Of a DNA stretch of 64,000 nucleotides, positions 32,929 through 42,167 are shown in pieces (within the stretch, counting starts at the first letter, position 1; every line of letters starts with the position of its first letter). The translations under genes and the position numbers were made by a program. The notes under the pieces are model-generated. The model ran no database searches, had not been told where the DNA came from, and saw only the letters and a list, made by a program, of their open reading frames with translations. The DNA is from an uncultured Clostridium sp. (GTDB lineage: Bacteria; Bacillota; Clostridia; UBA1212; UBA1255): the NCBI GenBank assembly GCA_900543695.1, contig UQSG01000012.1, positions 1-64,000 of the forward strand, given 5' to 3'.

Positions 32929-34197
32929 ATGATATGTATAAATTCAGTTAATGTGTATCCAAATAGTGCAACTATTACCAAAGGACAATGGTATTACGAT
33001 GCTTGGGCGGGTATATCTTCTAACTGCCCTGAATGTGCAGAGGTTAGATGGTACAGTAGTAACACTTCTATTGCAAGCGTAAATGAAACTACAGGATATA
33101 TTTACGGAGTAAACACAGGTACAACAAGGGTTTATGCCCAGGCTACTGACGGTAGTGGAATAAGCGATTATATTACTGTAACTGTAATTGCACCAATACC
33201 CGTAACAGGAGTAGCGGTTTGCCCTGCGCATAAAACTATGGATGTGGGAGAAATGGATTATCTTTGTGAAACTGTATATCCGTCAAACGCTACGAACCAA
33301 ACAGTTATTTGGTGCAGCAGTAATGAAAGTGTGGCAACTGTCGGGACTTACACAGGTTTTGTAAGAGCAAAGAAAGCAGGTACTGTTACCATTACTGCCA
33401 CTACTGTTGATGGTGGGTATCAGGATTGTATGACGATTTATGTTCGCAAGAACAAAATTTACCAGACGAAAAATACTTATAGATATAACTGCGATGGATG
33501 TCTTCCTGAAGATTTAGAGTATGATGATATTTCTGAAAATGATTTAAAAGCAATGGACTGGATAAACTGGTCTGATTTTGTGTTTACAACACCAGCAACA
33601 TTCAGGTCTTTGTGGGAAGATATGGCTACCACGTTATTCTCTACTGAGCCCTTACAAACAGTAGTACTTGATATGATTGAACATTTTATGTCCGGGGATG
33701 GAAGCAATTATAGCAATTCAACATTGACAGAAAAAGTCCTGGAACATGAATCAACTCAAAATTATATTACTGCGGTTAAGAATTGTATTGCTCAGTTGCT
33801 ATGTCAGTACAATGGTGACATAAGAGTATTAACTTATACTGCTGGTAATAGAGATAATAATCCACTCGTTAAATTGATGCAAACAAATAAGATATATCAG
33901 CCAGTTTATAATACCGTTAGTGACAAGATCAATGGATTGACTATTTGCATTGATGGTTTGTGGGGAAATCAAATTGAAGTAAAAGAGTATAATAAAACAG
34001 GTAATTCATATTCAGGAACACTTGTTTTTACACTCTATGATCATTTTGGACTAGATGCTGCCGATGTAGAAAAATACGGTTTTTTAGCAGGATTTAAATC
34101 TTGGTATATTCTTCAACATAACGAAGAATATAACGGAGAGTATAAGCCGTTTGTTACAGTAATCAACTTCGAAGTGCCCTTCTCGGGAACAATTTAA
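32929..34197 (+). CDS. BIG2-domain effector with DUF3289-like C-terminus (module A, gene 2)
   Basis: A 422-residue protein without signal peptide. Two BIG2 Ig-like domains (about 1-88 and 89-175) come first: MICINSVNVYPNSATITKGQ, WYSSNTSIASVNETTGYIYG, ATDGSGISDYITVTV. The C-terminal part has ALDWIN-like AMDWINWSDFVFTTP, GNRDNNPLVKLMQTNK and FTLYDHFGLDAADVEKYGF, with SWYILQHNEEY and KPFVTVINFEVPFSG. The DHFGLD, W-x-I-L-Q-H and KPF order is what I recall for DUF3289, a family found as toxin-like C-termini. The first BIG2 domain is strikingly similar to that of the RHS toxin at 48854-54457. I infer a shared delivery domain carrying a different toxin. Confidence 0.65.
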   Translation: MICINSVNVYPNSATITKGQWYYDAWAGISSNCPECAEVRWYSSNTSIASVNETTGYIYGVNTGTTRVYAQATDGSGISDYITVTVIAPIPVTGVAVCPAHKTMDVGEMDYLCETVYPSNATNQTVIWCSSNESVATVGTYTGFVRAKKAGTVTITATTVDGGYQDCMTIYVRKNKIYQTKNTYRYNCDGCLPEDLEYDDISENDLKAMDWINWSDFVFTTPATFRSLWEDMATTLFSTEPLQTVVLDMIEHFMSGDGSNYSNSTLTEKVLEHESTQNYITAVKNCIAQLLCQYNGDIRVLTYTAGNRDNNPLVKLMQTNKIYQPVYNTVSDKINGLTICIDGLWGNQIEVKEYNKTGNSYSGTLVFTLYDHFGLDAADVEKYGFLAGFKSWYILQHNEEYNGEYKPFVTVINFEVPFSGTI

Positions 34198-34210
34198 GGA
34201 GGTAAGTAAA

Positions 34211-34741
34211 ATGCTTACAAAAGCCAATAAAAATGCCGCGCGAATGATTGTTAAGATTGTTATAACTGTTATGATTGTTATGATTGTTTTAGCTTGCTTG
34301 TGTGTATGTTCTATATATATTTGGTTTACGTATACGTCAAAGTGGAAGTATAATGTTGAAAACTTCGAGGTATTTCAGGAGGATTTTCAGACAGTTGCTG
34401 ATTTTTGCCTGGAAAATGTCGAAAAAAATCCTGAAATCATATACTTCAATTTAAGTGGGAATAACACAATTTACTGCGGAACGAAAAGCGATGCGCAAGA
34501 GATGGATGTTTCGAATGATATTATAAACAGCTTTCGTAACATAGAACATGCTTTTCCGGATAGTGATGCAAAATTAGATGTTATATATTGTGCGGATGGC
34601 GCGGTTTATTTTACTACTCATAATGGCTTGTATTCGGTAATTTACTCTCCGACTTCAAAGCCGACAACACTGTCTGGCGGAAATACAGAGGCCGACACAA
34701 AAAAAATAACAGACGATTGGTATCATGCAGTAAAAAAATAA
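34211..34741 (+). CDS. Membrane-anchored putative immunity protein (module A, gene 3)
   Basis: A 176-residue protein with one N-terminal membrane helix (IVKIVITVMIVMIVLACLC) and an extracytoplasmic domain of about 135 residues. It starts 13 bases after the DUF3289-type effector, behind GGAGGTAAG, and a strong terminator follows it. Position and anchoring suggest it protects the producer at the membrane or outside face. I do not recognise the family. Confidence 0.55.
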   Translation: MLTKANKNAARMIVKIVITVMIVMIVLACLCVCSIYIWFTYTSKWKYNVENFEVFQEDFQTVADFCLENVEKNPEIIYFNLSGNNTIYCGTKSDAQEMDVSNDIINSFRNIEHAFPDSDAKLDVIYCADGAVYFTTHNGLYSVIYSPTSKPTTLSGGNTEADTKKITDDWYHAVKK

Positions 34742-34746
34742 TTTTT

Positions 34747-34778
34747 CAACCGCACCTTGGAAAGGTGCGGTTGGTTTT
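34747..34778 (+). terminator. Intrinsic terminator of module A
   Basis: CAACCGCACCTT and AAGGTGCGGTTG arms (12 bp) with a 3-base loop, followed by GTTTTTA. Confidence 0.85.
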
Positions 34779-34844
34779 TATGCAGATTTGTCAAACATGT
34801 ATTGTAATCCTACGGGCCCTCCGCTGAGAATCTATGCTTTGATC

Positions 34845-34873
34845 TTGACTTGCTTTGAAATTTATCATATAGT
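34845..34873 (+). promoter_or_regulatory. Promoter for the small membrane protein gene
   Basis: TTGACT (34845-34850), 17 bases, TATAGT (34868-34873), leaving a leader of about 130 bases before the ATG at 35016. Confidence 0.5.
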
Positions 34874-35015
34874 AATCTCAGATATGATAAAAATATGATT
34901 TTAAACGTGCGAAAGAGGGGCTTCTTTTGCTGCGGAATGCTTTGACGGCCGCTGCGCAGTGTGGGAACAGGTCGAGCAGGCTTCTCTTCCGCTCCGCTGA
35001 GAAAGGAGCAGCCGT

Positions 35016-35429
35016 ATGAAATCCCGCCCGTTTTTCTTTTTTAAACGTATAAGATTTTTCCTCATTGCCGTACCGGTTCTCGTCGCGGCGGTCCTGCTGG
35101 TCGACGTGGCCGGCCGCCCGTCCCGCATCGATCTGGACGAAGTCGCCTGCATTACGGTCACGGCTTATTTCGACTGCTGGAACGAGGAGCATTCCGTTAC
35201 GATCCGGGAAAGGGAATTATTTGAGGAGACGGAAAGCCTGGAACGTTCGCTGGGAAAGAAAGCGCGCAGGTTCGCCATTCTGAAATGTGTAAAATGGTCC
35301 GTTTCCTTCGCTTACCATTATAAAGATCAAAGCGTCGCATACAGGAAGTGCTCGGGGAATATGAATTTTGACGAGGCAAAGCGGCTCGTTCGGACGTTTA
35401 TGGATTCCGTCGAAAATAATAAATTTTAA
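35016..35429 (+). CDS. Small membrane-anchored protein of unknown function
   Basis: A 137-residue protein with a basic, Phe-rich N-terminus and one membrane helix (FFLIAVPVLVAAVLLVDVA), then an extracytoplasmic domain (ACITVTAYFDCWNEEHSVTI, SVSFAYHYKDQSVAYRKCSG). AAAGGAG precedes the ATG. The beta-rich outer domain resembles no family I know. It has its own promoter, while the next gene has another, so it is probably monocistronic. Confidence 0.6.
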   Translation: MKSRPFFFFKRIRFFLIAVPVLVAAVLLVDVAGRPSRIDLDEVACITVTAYFDCWNEEHSVTIRERELFEETESLERSLGKKARRFAILKCVKWSVSFAYHYKDQSVAYRKCSGNMNFDEAKRLVRTFMDSVENNKF

Positions 35430-35441
35430 CAAACGCAGAGA

Positions 35442-35470
35442 TTGCTTATTCAGCGCGCGCATAGTATAAT
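35442..35470 (+). promoter_or_regulatory. Promoter for the rhamnosidase-aminopeptidase pair
   Basis: TTGCTT (35442-35447), 17 bases, TATAAT (35465-35470), 36 bases before the rhamnosidase ATG, which has AAAGGAGAG upstream. Confidence 0.6.
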
Positions 35471-35505
35471 TACCGGACAAAATAAAGAAAAGGAGAGATG
35501 GTTGG

Positions 35506-37773
35506 ATGGATTTTCCAAACTCATTTATAAGAGCCGGGAAAGAGACATGCTCGCTTGACCACTTTGTCCCCGCTCCTTATTTCAGAAAAACGTTTGCGAT
35601 CAAGAGTCTGAAACAGCTTAACAGCGCCGCGGAGGCAAGCGTAGTGCTGTGCGGCCTCGGCTTTTATGAGCTGTATATAAACGGAAAAAATATTACGAAG
35701 GGGCTTCTGGCTCCATATATCAGCAACCCCGACGATCTGATTTATTACGATGCCTACGATATTCTTCCGTATCTGAAAAAGGGCGAGAACGTCCTCGGCG
35801 TATGCCTCGGCAACGGCCTGCAGAACGCATTCGGCGCTTACTGCTGGGATTTTCAGAAGGCCAAATGGCGGGCTGCGCCGCAGCTTGCGCTGCGCTGCAC
35901 GATCAAATTCCGGGACGGCGAAGCCATGGTAATCGAAAGCGACGAATCCTTCAAAACGGCGCCCTCTCCCATTCTTTTCGACGACCGTCACTGCGGAGAG
36001 TATTATGACGCAAGATTGGAGCTTCCGGGCTGGAATGAACCCGGCTTTAACGACAGAAAGTGGCGCTTTGCAGAAAGGGCTCCCATGCCCCGCGGAGAGG
36101 CCAGGCTCTGTCAGGCAGAGCCCATCATCAAAGTCGGAGAGCTCAAGCCCATATCGATTACGGAAGAGGAAACGGGCTTCCGCTATGACTTCGGAGAAAA
36201 TAACGCGGGACTGTGCAGGCTGCGCGTCTGCTCGGACACGCCCGGCCAGCAGATCGATCTGGTCCACGGAGAAGCCCTGATCGACGGAAAGCTTTATACG
36301 CGGAACATCAAATTCGACGAAAACGATTATGTGCAGAAAGACATCTACTACTGCAAGGGTACGGGAGAGCCGGAGGAATATATGCCGCGGTTTACGTACC
36401 ACGGCTTCCGGTACGTGCTTGTGCGCGGCATTACAAAGGAACAGGCGACGCCGGAGCTGCTGACGTACGTTGTTTTCCATTCAAAGCTGGAAGAACGCGG
36501 CGGCTTCCAATGCTCGGATGAAATTGTAAACCGGCTTCAGGAGGCGACGCGGCGCAGCGATCTTTCCAATTTCTATTATTATCCCGTCGACTGCTGCCAG
36601 CGTGAGAAAAACGGCTGGACGGCGGACGCCGCCCTTTCCGCCGAGCACATGCTCATGAATCTTTCCGTCGGAAACAGCTATAAGGAATGGATGCGGAACA
36701 TCGCGAAGGCGCAGAACGACGCCGGCGCAATCCCGGGCATTATCCCGACCGGCGGGTGGGGCTTCGCATGGGGCAACGGCCCGGCGTGGGACAATATCAT
36801 CGTATATTTACCGTTTTACACCTATCAATATACCGGGGACAGAGAGATTCTGGAAATTTCCGCGCCTACGATCTGGAGATACCTGAACTACATCATCGGA
36901 AGAGCGGATTCCCGCGGGCTTGTGGCCATCGGCCTCGGGGACTGGTGCCCGGTCGGAAAGATCGAAGATCAATACAACAGCCCTCTGATCTTCACCGACA
37001 GCGTGCTGACAATGGACATCGCGGAAAAAGCCGCATACATTTTTGAAACGCTCGGTATGCCGCTGCAGAGCCAATTCGCAGCAGAGCTTGCCCGCAGGAC
37101 AAAGGCCGCCGTACGCAAATATCTTGTTGATTTCGACCGGATGCTTGCGCTCGGGAATTGCCAGACCTCTCAGGCCATGGCGCTGTACTATCATATTTTC
37201 GAAGGAGGGGAACGGACGAAGGCCTTTGAAAACCTAGTGGAAATCATCGCGCGCGACGACGATCACATCAATCTCGGCGTACTGGGCGCAAGAGTGATTT
37301 TCCATGTGCTGACCGACTTCGGACGCAGCGATCTGGCATATAAAATGATTGCCCGCACGGATTATCCTTCGTACGGAAACTGGATAAAACGCGGCGCTAC
37401 CACGCTCTGGGAAACGCATCAGCCGGAGGGGGGCAGAGTGCTGTCCCTGAACCACCATTTCTGGGGAGACATCAGCGGCTGGTTTATCCAGGCGCTTGCG
37501 GGGATCCGCTACAATCCGCATCGCAGCGATTTTGCGGAGGTGGAAATCCGGCCTTCCTTCGTGCCGCAGCTTGAAAACGCCTCCGGCTTCCATATTTGTT
37601 CCTACGGAAAAATTCTTTCCTCCTGGACGAGAAAAGAGGATTCCATTGTGCTTACGGTGGAAATTCCGGAAGGCATGAAGGGCATGATCCTCCTGGAAGA
37701 CGGCTGGAGCTTTGAAGACGGCAAAGCCTGGAGAGAAGCCGTTACAGGCAGCTACACGCTCCGGAAGAAATAA
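35506..37773 (+). CDS. Alpha-L-rhamnosidase-like glycoside hydrolase (GH78)
   Basis: A 755-residue protein without signal peptide, probably cytoplasmic, shorter than many GH78 enzymes. The N-terminal beta domains contain GLGFYELYINGKNITKGLLA and FTYHGFRYVLVRG. The (alpha/alpha)6 barrel has the GH78 signature VDCCQREKNGWTADAALSAE (usual form D-C-P-Q-R-x-E-x-x-G-W-x-G-D-A), then GAIPGIIPTGGWGFAWGNGP, IGLGDWCPVG and TTLWETHQPEGG. It releases terminal rhamnose from oligosaccharides or plant glycosides. Pairing with an aminopeptidase gene 17 bases downstream is not obviously functional. Confidence 0.85.
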   Translation: MDFPNSFIRAGKETCSLDHFVPAPYFRKTFAIKSLKQLNSAAEASVVLCGLGFYELYINGKNITKGLLAPYISNPDDLIYYDAYDILPYLKKGENVLGVCLGNGLQNAFGAYCWDFQKAKWRAAPQLALRCTIKFRDGEAMVIESDESFKTAPSPILFDDRHCGEYYDARLELPGWNEPGFNDRKWRFAERAPMPRGEARLCQAEPIIKVGELKPISITEEETGFRYDFGENNAGLCRLRVCSDTPGQQIDLVHGEALIDGKLYTRNIKFDENDYVQKDIYYCKGTGEPEEYMPRFTYHGFRYVLVRGITKEQATPELLTYVVFHSKLEERGGFQCSDEIVNRLQEATRRSDLSNFYYYPVDCCQREKNGWTADAALSAEHMLMNLSVGNSYKEWMRNIAKAQNDAGAIPGIIPTGGWGFAWGNGPAWDNIIVYLPFYTYQYTGDREILEISAPTIWRYLNYIIGRADSRGLVAIGLGDWCPVGKIEDQYNSPLIFTDSVLTMDIAEKAAYIFETLGMPLQSQFAAELARRTKAAVRKYLVDFDRMLALGNCQTSQAMALYYHIFEGGERTKAFENLVEIIARDDDHINLGVLGARVIFHVLTDFGRSDLAYKMIARTDYPSYGNWIKRGATTLWETHQPEGGRVLSLNHHFWGDISGWFIQALAGIRYNPHRSDFAEVEIRPSFVPQLENASGFHICSYGKILSSWTRKEDSIVLTVEIPEGMKGMILLEDGWSFEDGKAWREAVTGSYTLRKK

Positions 37774-37790
37774 CGAACGGAGGCGGCGCG

Positions 37791-39074
37791 ATGAAACGGG
37801 AAATCAGAAAGGAATGCGACGGCTTTTTAAAATATATCAATGAGAGTCCGACGCCTTATCACTCGGCAACATATCTTTCCGGGATGCTCGCGCGTGCCGG
37901 CGCGATCCGTCTGGCCGAGGAGGACGAGTGGGAGATTCTGCCCGACCGTCTGTATTATCTCGTCAAAAACGGCACGCTGCTTTCCTTTTTTCGAATCAGC
38001 TCCCGAAAAAAGCCGCTGGAATACGGCTTCCATATTGCCGGCGCGCACCATGACGCGCCCGGCTTTCGTGTAAAGCCGGCCGTCTCTACGGTGGACGACG
38101 GCTACGAGCGCCTTACGCTTGAGCCCTACGGCGGCCTGATCCAGCATGTCTGGCTCGACAGGCCGCTGGCCTGCGCGGGAAGAATTTATTACGATAACGG
38201 CGAGAAAACGGACAGCGCCGATTTTAATATCCGGAAACCGTTTGCCGTGATCCCGAGCGCTGCAATCCACCTGCTGGGCAGCGTCAACGAGGGCGCCAGG
38301 TTCGATCTGCAGACCGAGCTCCGGCCCTTTGTCGCCCAAAGCCCGTCGGGCGAGTCCTCCTTTCTGACCTATGCCGCTAAGGCGGCCGGTATTCCGAACC
38401 GGCGCATTCTAAGCTTTGACATTCTGCTGTATGATGCCGCTCCGGCCGGCTACGCCGGGCTCCATGATGAGTTCCTGTCCTCTCCGCATCTGGATGACTG
38501 CGAGATGGCGTATGCGCTGACGGCGGGAGCTGTTTCCGAGGATGCCGCGGATCATTCTTTTGTCGCATTCGTTTACGATCACGAGGAGTGCGGCTCCGCA
38601 AGCGACCGCGGGGCGCAGAGCGGCTTCTTTGAAGCTTTGCTGGAGCGCCTGTGCGGCAGGCTTGGATACAGCAGGGAAGATCTGTTCCGGACAATGGCCC
38701 GTTCCGTGATCTTTTCCGCCGATATGGCGCATGCCGCGCATCCATCTTATCCGCAGACGGGAGATCCCGACACGAAGGTACGCCTGAATCGGGGACCGGT
38801 CTTAAAGCTCAACGCGAATCAGTCCTACGCCACCTCTGCAAGCGGCAGCGCTTATTTTAAAAAGCTCTGCGCGCAATCCGGCATTCCCTATCAGGAATAT
38901 GTCAACCGGAGCACGATCCGAGGCGGACGGACGATCGGACCGATGCTTTCCGCAAAAAGCGGGATGATTGCAGTCGATATCGGAAATCCGCTGCTTGCGA
39001 TGCATTCCGCGCGCGAATTTGGCGGGACGGAGGATCTGTATCACATGCGGAGACTGTTTTCCGCGTTCTTTTAA
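37791..39074 (+). CDS. M18 family aminopeptidase
   Basis: A 427-residue dizinc metallopeptidase of the aspartyl-aminopeptidase family: HIAGAHHDAPGFRVKP (metal His and Asp), SSPHLDDCEMAYAL, YDHEECGSASDRGAQS (catalytic Glu and metal ligand) and DMAHAAHPSYP near the end. It trims N-terminal acidic or neutral residues from peptides in the cytoplasm. GGAGGCGG precedes the ATG. It is convergent with the U32 peptidase gene, 13 bases apart. Confidence 0.93.
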   Translation: MKREIRKECDGFLKYINESPTPYHSATYLSGMLARAGAIRLAEEDEWEILPDRLYYLVKNGTLLSFFRISSRKKPLEYGFHIAGAHHDAPGFRVKPAVSTVDDGYERLTLEPYGGLIQHVWLDRPLACAGRIYYDNGEKTDSADFNIRKPFAVIPSAAIHLLGSVNEGARFDLQTELRPFVAQSPSGESSFLTYAAKAAGIPNRRILSFDILLYDAAPAGYAGLHDEFLSSPHLDDCEMAYALTAGAVSEDAADHSFVAFVYDHEECGSASDRGAQSGFFEALLERLCGRLGYSREDLFRTMARSVIFSADMAHAAHPSYPQTGDPDTKVRLNRGPVLKLNANQSYATSASGSAYFKKLCAQSGIPYQEYVNRSTIRGGRTIGPMLSAKSGMIAVDIGNPLLAMHSAREFGGTEDLYHMRRLFSAFF

Positions 39075-39087
39075 AAAATCACGAAAG

Positions 39088-41502
39088 CTATTCCAGATTA
39101 ACGCGCAGCGTGGCCTGAGGGCAGACGCTGCGTATTTTTTTGATCTGCGCCGGAGCGGCCTCCAGAGGCCTGTGGCTGAGAAGAATGCTGCAGCAGTCTC
39201 TGCACTGCGGCAGAATCGGAAATTCGCAGCCGTATTCATCCTTCAGGGAAAATTTCCCGTTTAGACACTTCTTCTTTTTGCCGCCGCATTGGCCTTCGTC
39301 AATATAGCAGTGACGGCTGCGCATCAAAACAAGGCGTCCTTGCACGACAACCTCCGGATTTACTGCGGATGCGGCCGCACGAAGACAGGCGGCGGAGGCC
39401 TCCGGGGAAAGCGCCGCGCGATTTACGCCAAGGTCTCCCAGACAGCGCAGCGTCCGGCTGTTTACGGCGTTCAGACTGTAATCGCAGCAAGTCAGAAACG
39501 CCTTTGCATGAGCCTGCTGCGCTTCCTGCAAACAGACCAGATCGCCGGGGTTTTCGCAGAGAAACCCGTCGATCAGCGAACCGGCCCACCGCTTCAGAAG
39601 GAGCGGAAGCCGTTTCCGAGCCTCCGCCCAGGCCTCGCCAAGAGAAACAAAAGGAAAATATAAAACAATCTTGCAGACGCCGGCCCGACGCAGCGCGGCA
39701 ATGCGGTTTTCCATGCGGTTCAGGAAGTCGGAAGCCGGATCATAAAAAGACTCCATGGGAAGGTAAAAGGTGCGCGGCTCGCTTCGGTATGGGCGCAGCG
39801 CCTCGGGAACGTCGTCTTCGTCAAAGGAAAAAAAGCGTTCGGCCTGATAGAAGAAAAACGAGAGGCCGCCCTCTGCCGGGCTCGCGCTTTTTTTGTATAT
39901 CACAGGTGTACCGACGGCAGCGGTGCGTTTTGCAGCACGCATCTCGGATAACTGCCCGGCGCAGTCTCTGCGCAGCGTATTAAGAACGGAGACCGGAAGA
40001 AAGAGGTCCGGCTCCAGATCAATTTGCAGTGTTTCTACAGAATAGGGGGTATCTCCCAGCTTCGTCAGCTGTTTCCGCACGCTTTCCTCCGTAGCGGGCG
40101 CATGCTGCGCACGAGCCGCCGGGACGGCGGCTTGCGCCAGAGCGAGGTTTCCGTCCGCATCTTCCATTTGCAGAGAGGGCTTTTCGCCGCTGCGCGCGGA
40201 AAAAAGCATCCGAACGCGGATCTTTTTGCTTTCGCCCGTGAGCGTTTGCTCCGCGCGTTCGCGCAGCGCCGGATCGTCCGTAAGAAAAAGCAGATAAGGT
40301 CCCTTCCCGCGTGCGCCAAGCGTCCCGACTGCCGTAATGTCTGCGGTTTGGGGTGTTTTTCCTTTTTTTACAGAATTTACCGTTCCGCCTCCTGCGGCTT
40401 TGTATTCCGTCTCGCCTGCGTCATAAATCGTAACGCCGTCGCCGGCCTTTAAAGGGTGGGCGTCGGAATCAAAGCGGACGGAGAAGCGAAAACGAGTCAA
40501 TCTTTGCGGAAGCGTATCCGGAACGGGCAGTCTGATGGGAAACTCCTTCAGTCTGCCGCACGGCAGCCCAAGGCGGCCCGCAGAGCGGAATGTAATGTCG
40601 CCGGCCGGCAGCTTCCCGAACAAATACCCGGAGGTAAAATCGCCGCGCCCAAAGAGCAGGCGCAGCTCTGTCAGTTTTTCGGGAATATCTGCGACAGAGC
40701 CATCTAATGCCTGGCGGTAATACCGCGTGACTGCAGCGACATATGCGGGAGATTTGAGACGGCCCTCGATTTTCAGCGAGCCTGCTCCCGTACCGGCAAG
40801 CTGCCGGAGCCAGGGGAGGGAGGCAAAATCGGCGGGACTCAGCCGATATGCATACGGCGTACGAAGTCCGTCCTCTATGAGCGCATATTTCCGGCGGCAC
40901 GGCTGCGCGCACTCGCCCCGGTTTCCGCTGCGTCCGCCGATAAAACTGCTGAGCAGGCATTGGCCGGAAATTGACATGCAAAGCGCGCCATGACAGAAAA
41001 CCTCCACATCCATAATTCCCGCGCTGCAAAGCTGCGCAATTTCCGCGAGAGAAAGCTCTCGCGCGGCAATACATCTGTCAAAGCCCAGATTTTTCAGGAA
41101 ATGAAGTCCTTCTTCGTTGTAAACGCTCATCTGCGTGCTGGCGTGCAGCTCGCACGGAAAGTCCCGTCGGCTTTTTCCGATTTCGGCGGCAAGTCCGAGA
41201 TCCTGCAGAATCAGCGCGTCGACGCCGAGCTGCGCCGCCTTTTTTGCCGTTTGGTATCCCGTTTCAAACGTTTCTTCAAAAAAAAGCGTATTCAGCGCAA
41301 GATATACGCGCACGCCGCGAATGTGGGCGTAACGCAGCGCCTGCTCCAGCTCTTCAAGAGTAAAATTCTCGGCGCCCATTCTGGCGCTGCCTGTTTTCAG
41401 GCCGAGATAGACCGCGTCCGCGCCGCTTTGTACGGCGGCCTTCAGACAGGCAAAAGAACCGGCCGGAGCCAGGAGCTCCGGCGCCGGGACGTCAGGATTC
41501 AT
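39088..41502 (-). CDS. U32 family peptidase, large form with DUF3656-like domain
   Basis: An 804-residue protein. The N-terminal U32 barrel has LLAPAGSFACLKAAVQSGAD, AVYLGLKTGSARMGAENF and GVRVYLALNTLFFEETFE, with the Cys set around FCHGALCMSISGQCLLSSF and ECAQPCRRKY for an iron-sulfur cluster. The C-terminal half fits the DUF3656 part of large U32 proteins, ending with a Cys-containing segment (LPQCRDCC). Relatives act in 23S rRNA or tRNA hydroxylation (RlhA/TrhP) rather than simple proteolysis, so the peptidase label is historical. Its start overlaps the zapA 3' end by 11 bases. Confidence 0.88.
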   Translation of the reverse strand: MNPDVPAPELLAPAGSFACLKAAVQSGADAVYLGLKTGSARMGAENFTLEELEQALRYAHIRGVRVYLALNTLFFEETFETGYQTAKKAAQLGVDALILQDLGLAAEIGKSRRDFPCELHASTQMSVYNEEGLHFLKNLGFDRCIAARELSLAEIAQLCSAGIMDVEVFCHGALCMSISGQCLLSSFIGGRSGNRGECAQPCRRKYALIEDGLRTPYAYRLSPADFASLPWLRQLAGTGAGSLKIEGRLKSPAYVAAVTRYYRQALDGSVADIPEKLTELRLLFGRGDFTSGYLFGKLPAGDITFRSAGRLGLPCGRLKEFPIRLPVPDTLPQRLTRFRFSVRFDSDAHPLKAGDGVTIYDAGETEYKAAGGGTVNSVKKGKTPQTADITAVGTLGARGKGPYLLFLTDDPALRERAEQTLTGESKKIRVRMLFSARSGEKPSLQMEDADGNLALAQAAVPAARAQHAPATEESVRKQLTKLGDTPYSVETLQIDLEPDLFLPVSVLNTLRRDCAGQLSEMRAAKRTAAVGTPVIYKKSASPAEGGLSFFFYQAERFFSFDEDDVPEALRPYRSEPRTFYLPMESFYDPASDFLNRMENRIAALRRAGVCKIVLYFPFVSLGEAWAEARKRLPLLLKRWAGSLIDGFLCENPGDLVCLQEAQQAHAKAFLTCCDYSLNAVNSRTLRCLGDLGVNRAALSPEASAACLRAAASAVNPEVVVQGRLVLMRSRHCYIDEGQCGGKKKKCLNGKFSLKDEYGCEFPILPQCRDCCSILLSHRPLEAAPAQIKKIRSVCPQATLRVNLE

Positions 41503-41950
41503 CGTACATGTCGTGATTTGCGGGGAGATACGTGCTGCCGCTTACGCTTTCATTTGTCCGCTCCGCCGCAAAATTCTGATCCGGAGAGGCACCGTGACGG
41601 GCCAGAAGCAACTGCTTGGATAAGGTGTCGATCTGCTGCTCCGCTTTTGCAAGCTGTTCGTCAAGCTCCTGCTTTTCGATCTTCAGCCTGTCGTACTCGT
41701 CCATCATTCTCTTGATTTCATTTCTGAGCGTATTAAAATTTTTCTGTGTTTTGAAGAGCTCGTCCGTTATGGAAATGGAAGCCATAACGATCGCCGTCTG
41801 CTCTCCAAGCTGGATTCCGCTTTTGGAGGCGGCGGCGACCTTGGTATTCAGATAATGCTCGATCCGGTGCATGTATTCCTCCGGCTCGTCATGAAGCAAT
41901 GTATAGGTTTTCCCGTTTATCGTAAATCTGATTTTATTTTTCTCAGCCAT
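41492..41950 (-). CDS. zapA: Cell division protein ZapA
   Basis: A 152-residue protein starting at ATG 41950 (MAEKNKIRFTINGKTYTLLH). It has the ZapA N-terminal domain (EPEEYMHRIEHYLNTKV, QTAIVMASISITDELF) and a long C-terminal coiled coil (MDEYDRLKIEKQELDEQLAK). ZapA cross-links FtsZ filaments at the division ring. An upstream in-frame ATG would add a non-conserved leader; GGAAGGG lies rather far upstream of the chosen start. Co-transcription with the U32 gene is common in clostridia. Confidence 0.85.
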   Translation of the reverse strand: MAEKNKIRFTINGKTYTLLHDEPEEYMHRIEHYLNTKVAAASKSGIQLGEQTAIVMASISITDELFKTQKNFNTLRNEIKRMMDEYDRLKIEKQELDEQLAKAEQQIDTLSKQLLLARHGASPDQNFAAERTNESVSGSTYLPANHDMYDES

Positions 41951-42048
41951 GTCGTCGCCGCTTGCCCTTCCTTCCATTCTTTTTTCTATTTTACCAAAAA
42001 TAGAGAGGAATGTACATATAAAAAATTTTTTATTTGCGGTAAAAATAG

Positions 42049-42102
42049 TTGACTTTTCTAAAATTAGTGTTATACTCAATAACAGTAATGATTACTGTTA
42101 TT
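42049..42102 (+). promoter_or_regulatory. Rubrerythrin promoter with perfect 25-bp palindromic operator
   Basis: TTGACT (42049-42054), 16 bases, TATACT (42071-42076). The operator at 42078-42102 is a perfect dyad, AATAACAGTAAT and ATTACTGTTATT around one G, placed over the transcription start. The size, AT-rich arms and position fit a Fur/PerR-family repressor, as expected for a peroxide-defence gene. Confidence 0.75.
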
Positions 42103-42167
42103 GATTTTGCAGCATTACAGAAGCAATTCACGAAACGCTTGTGAGAAAAAGAATGGAGGTAATAAGA

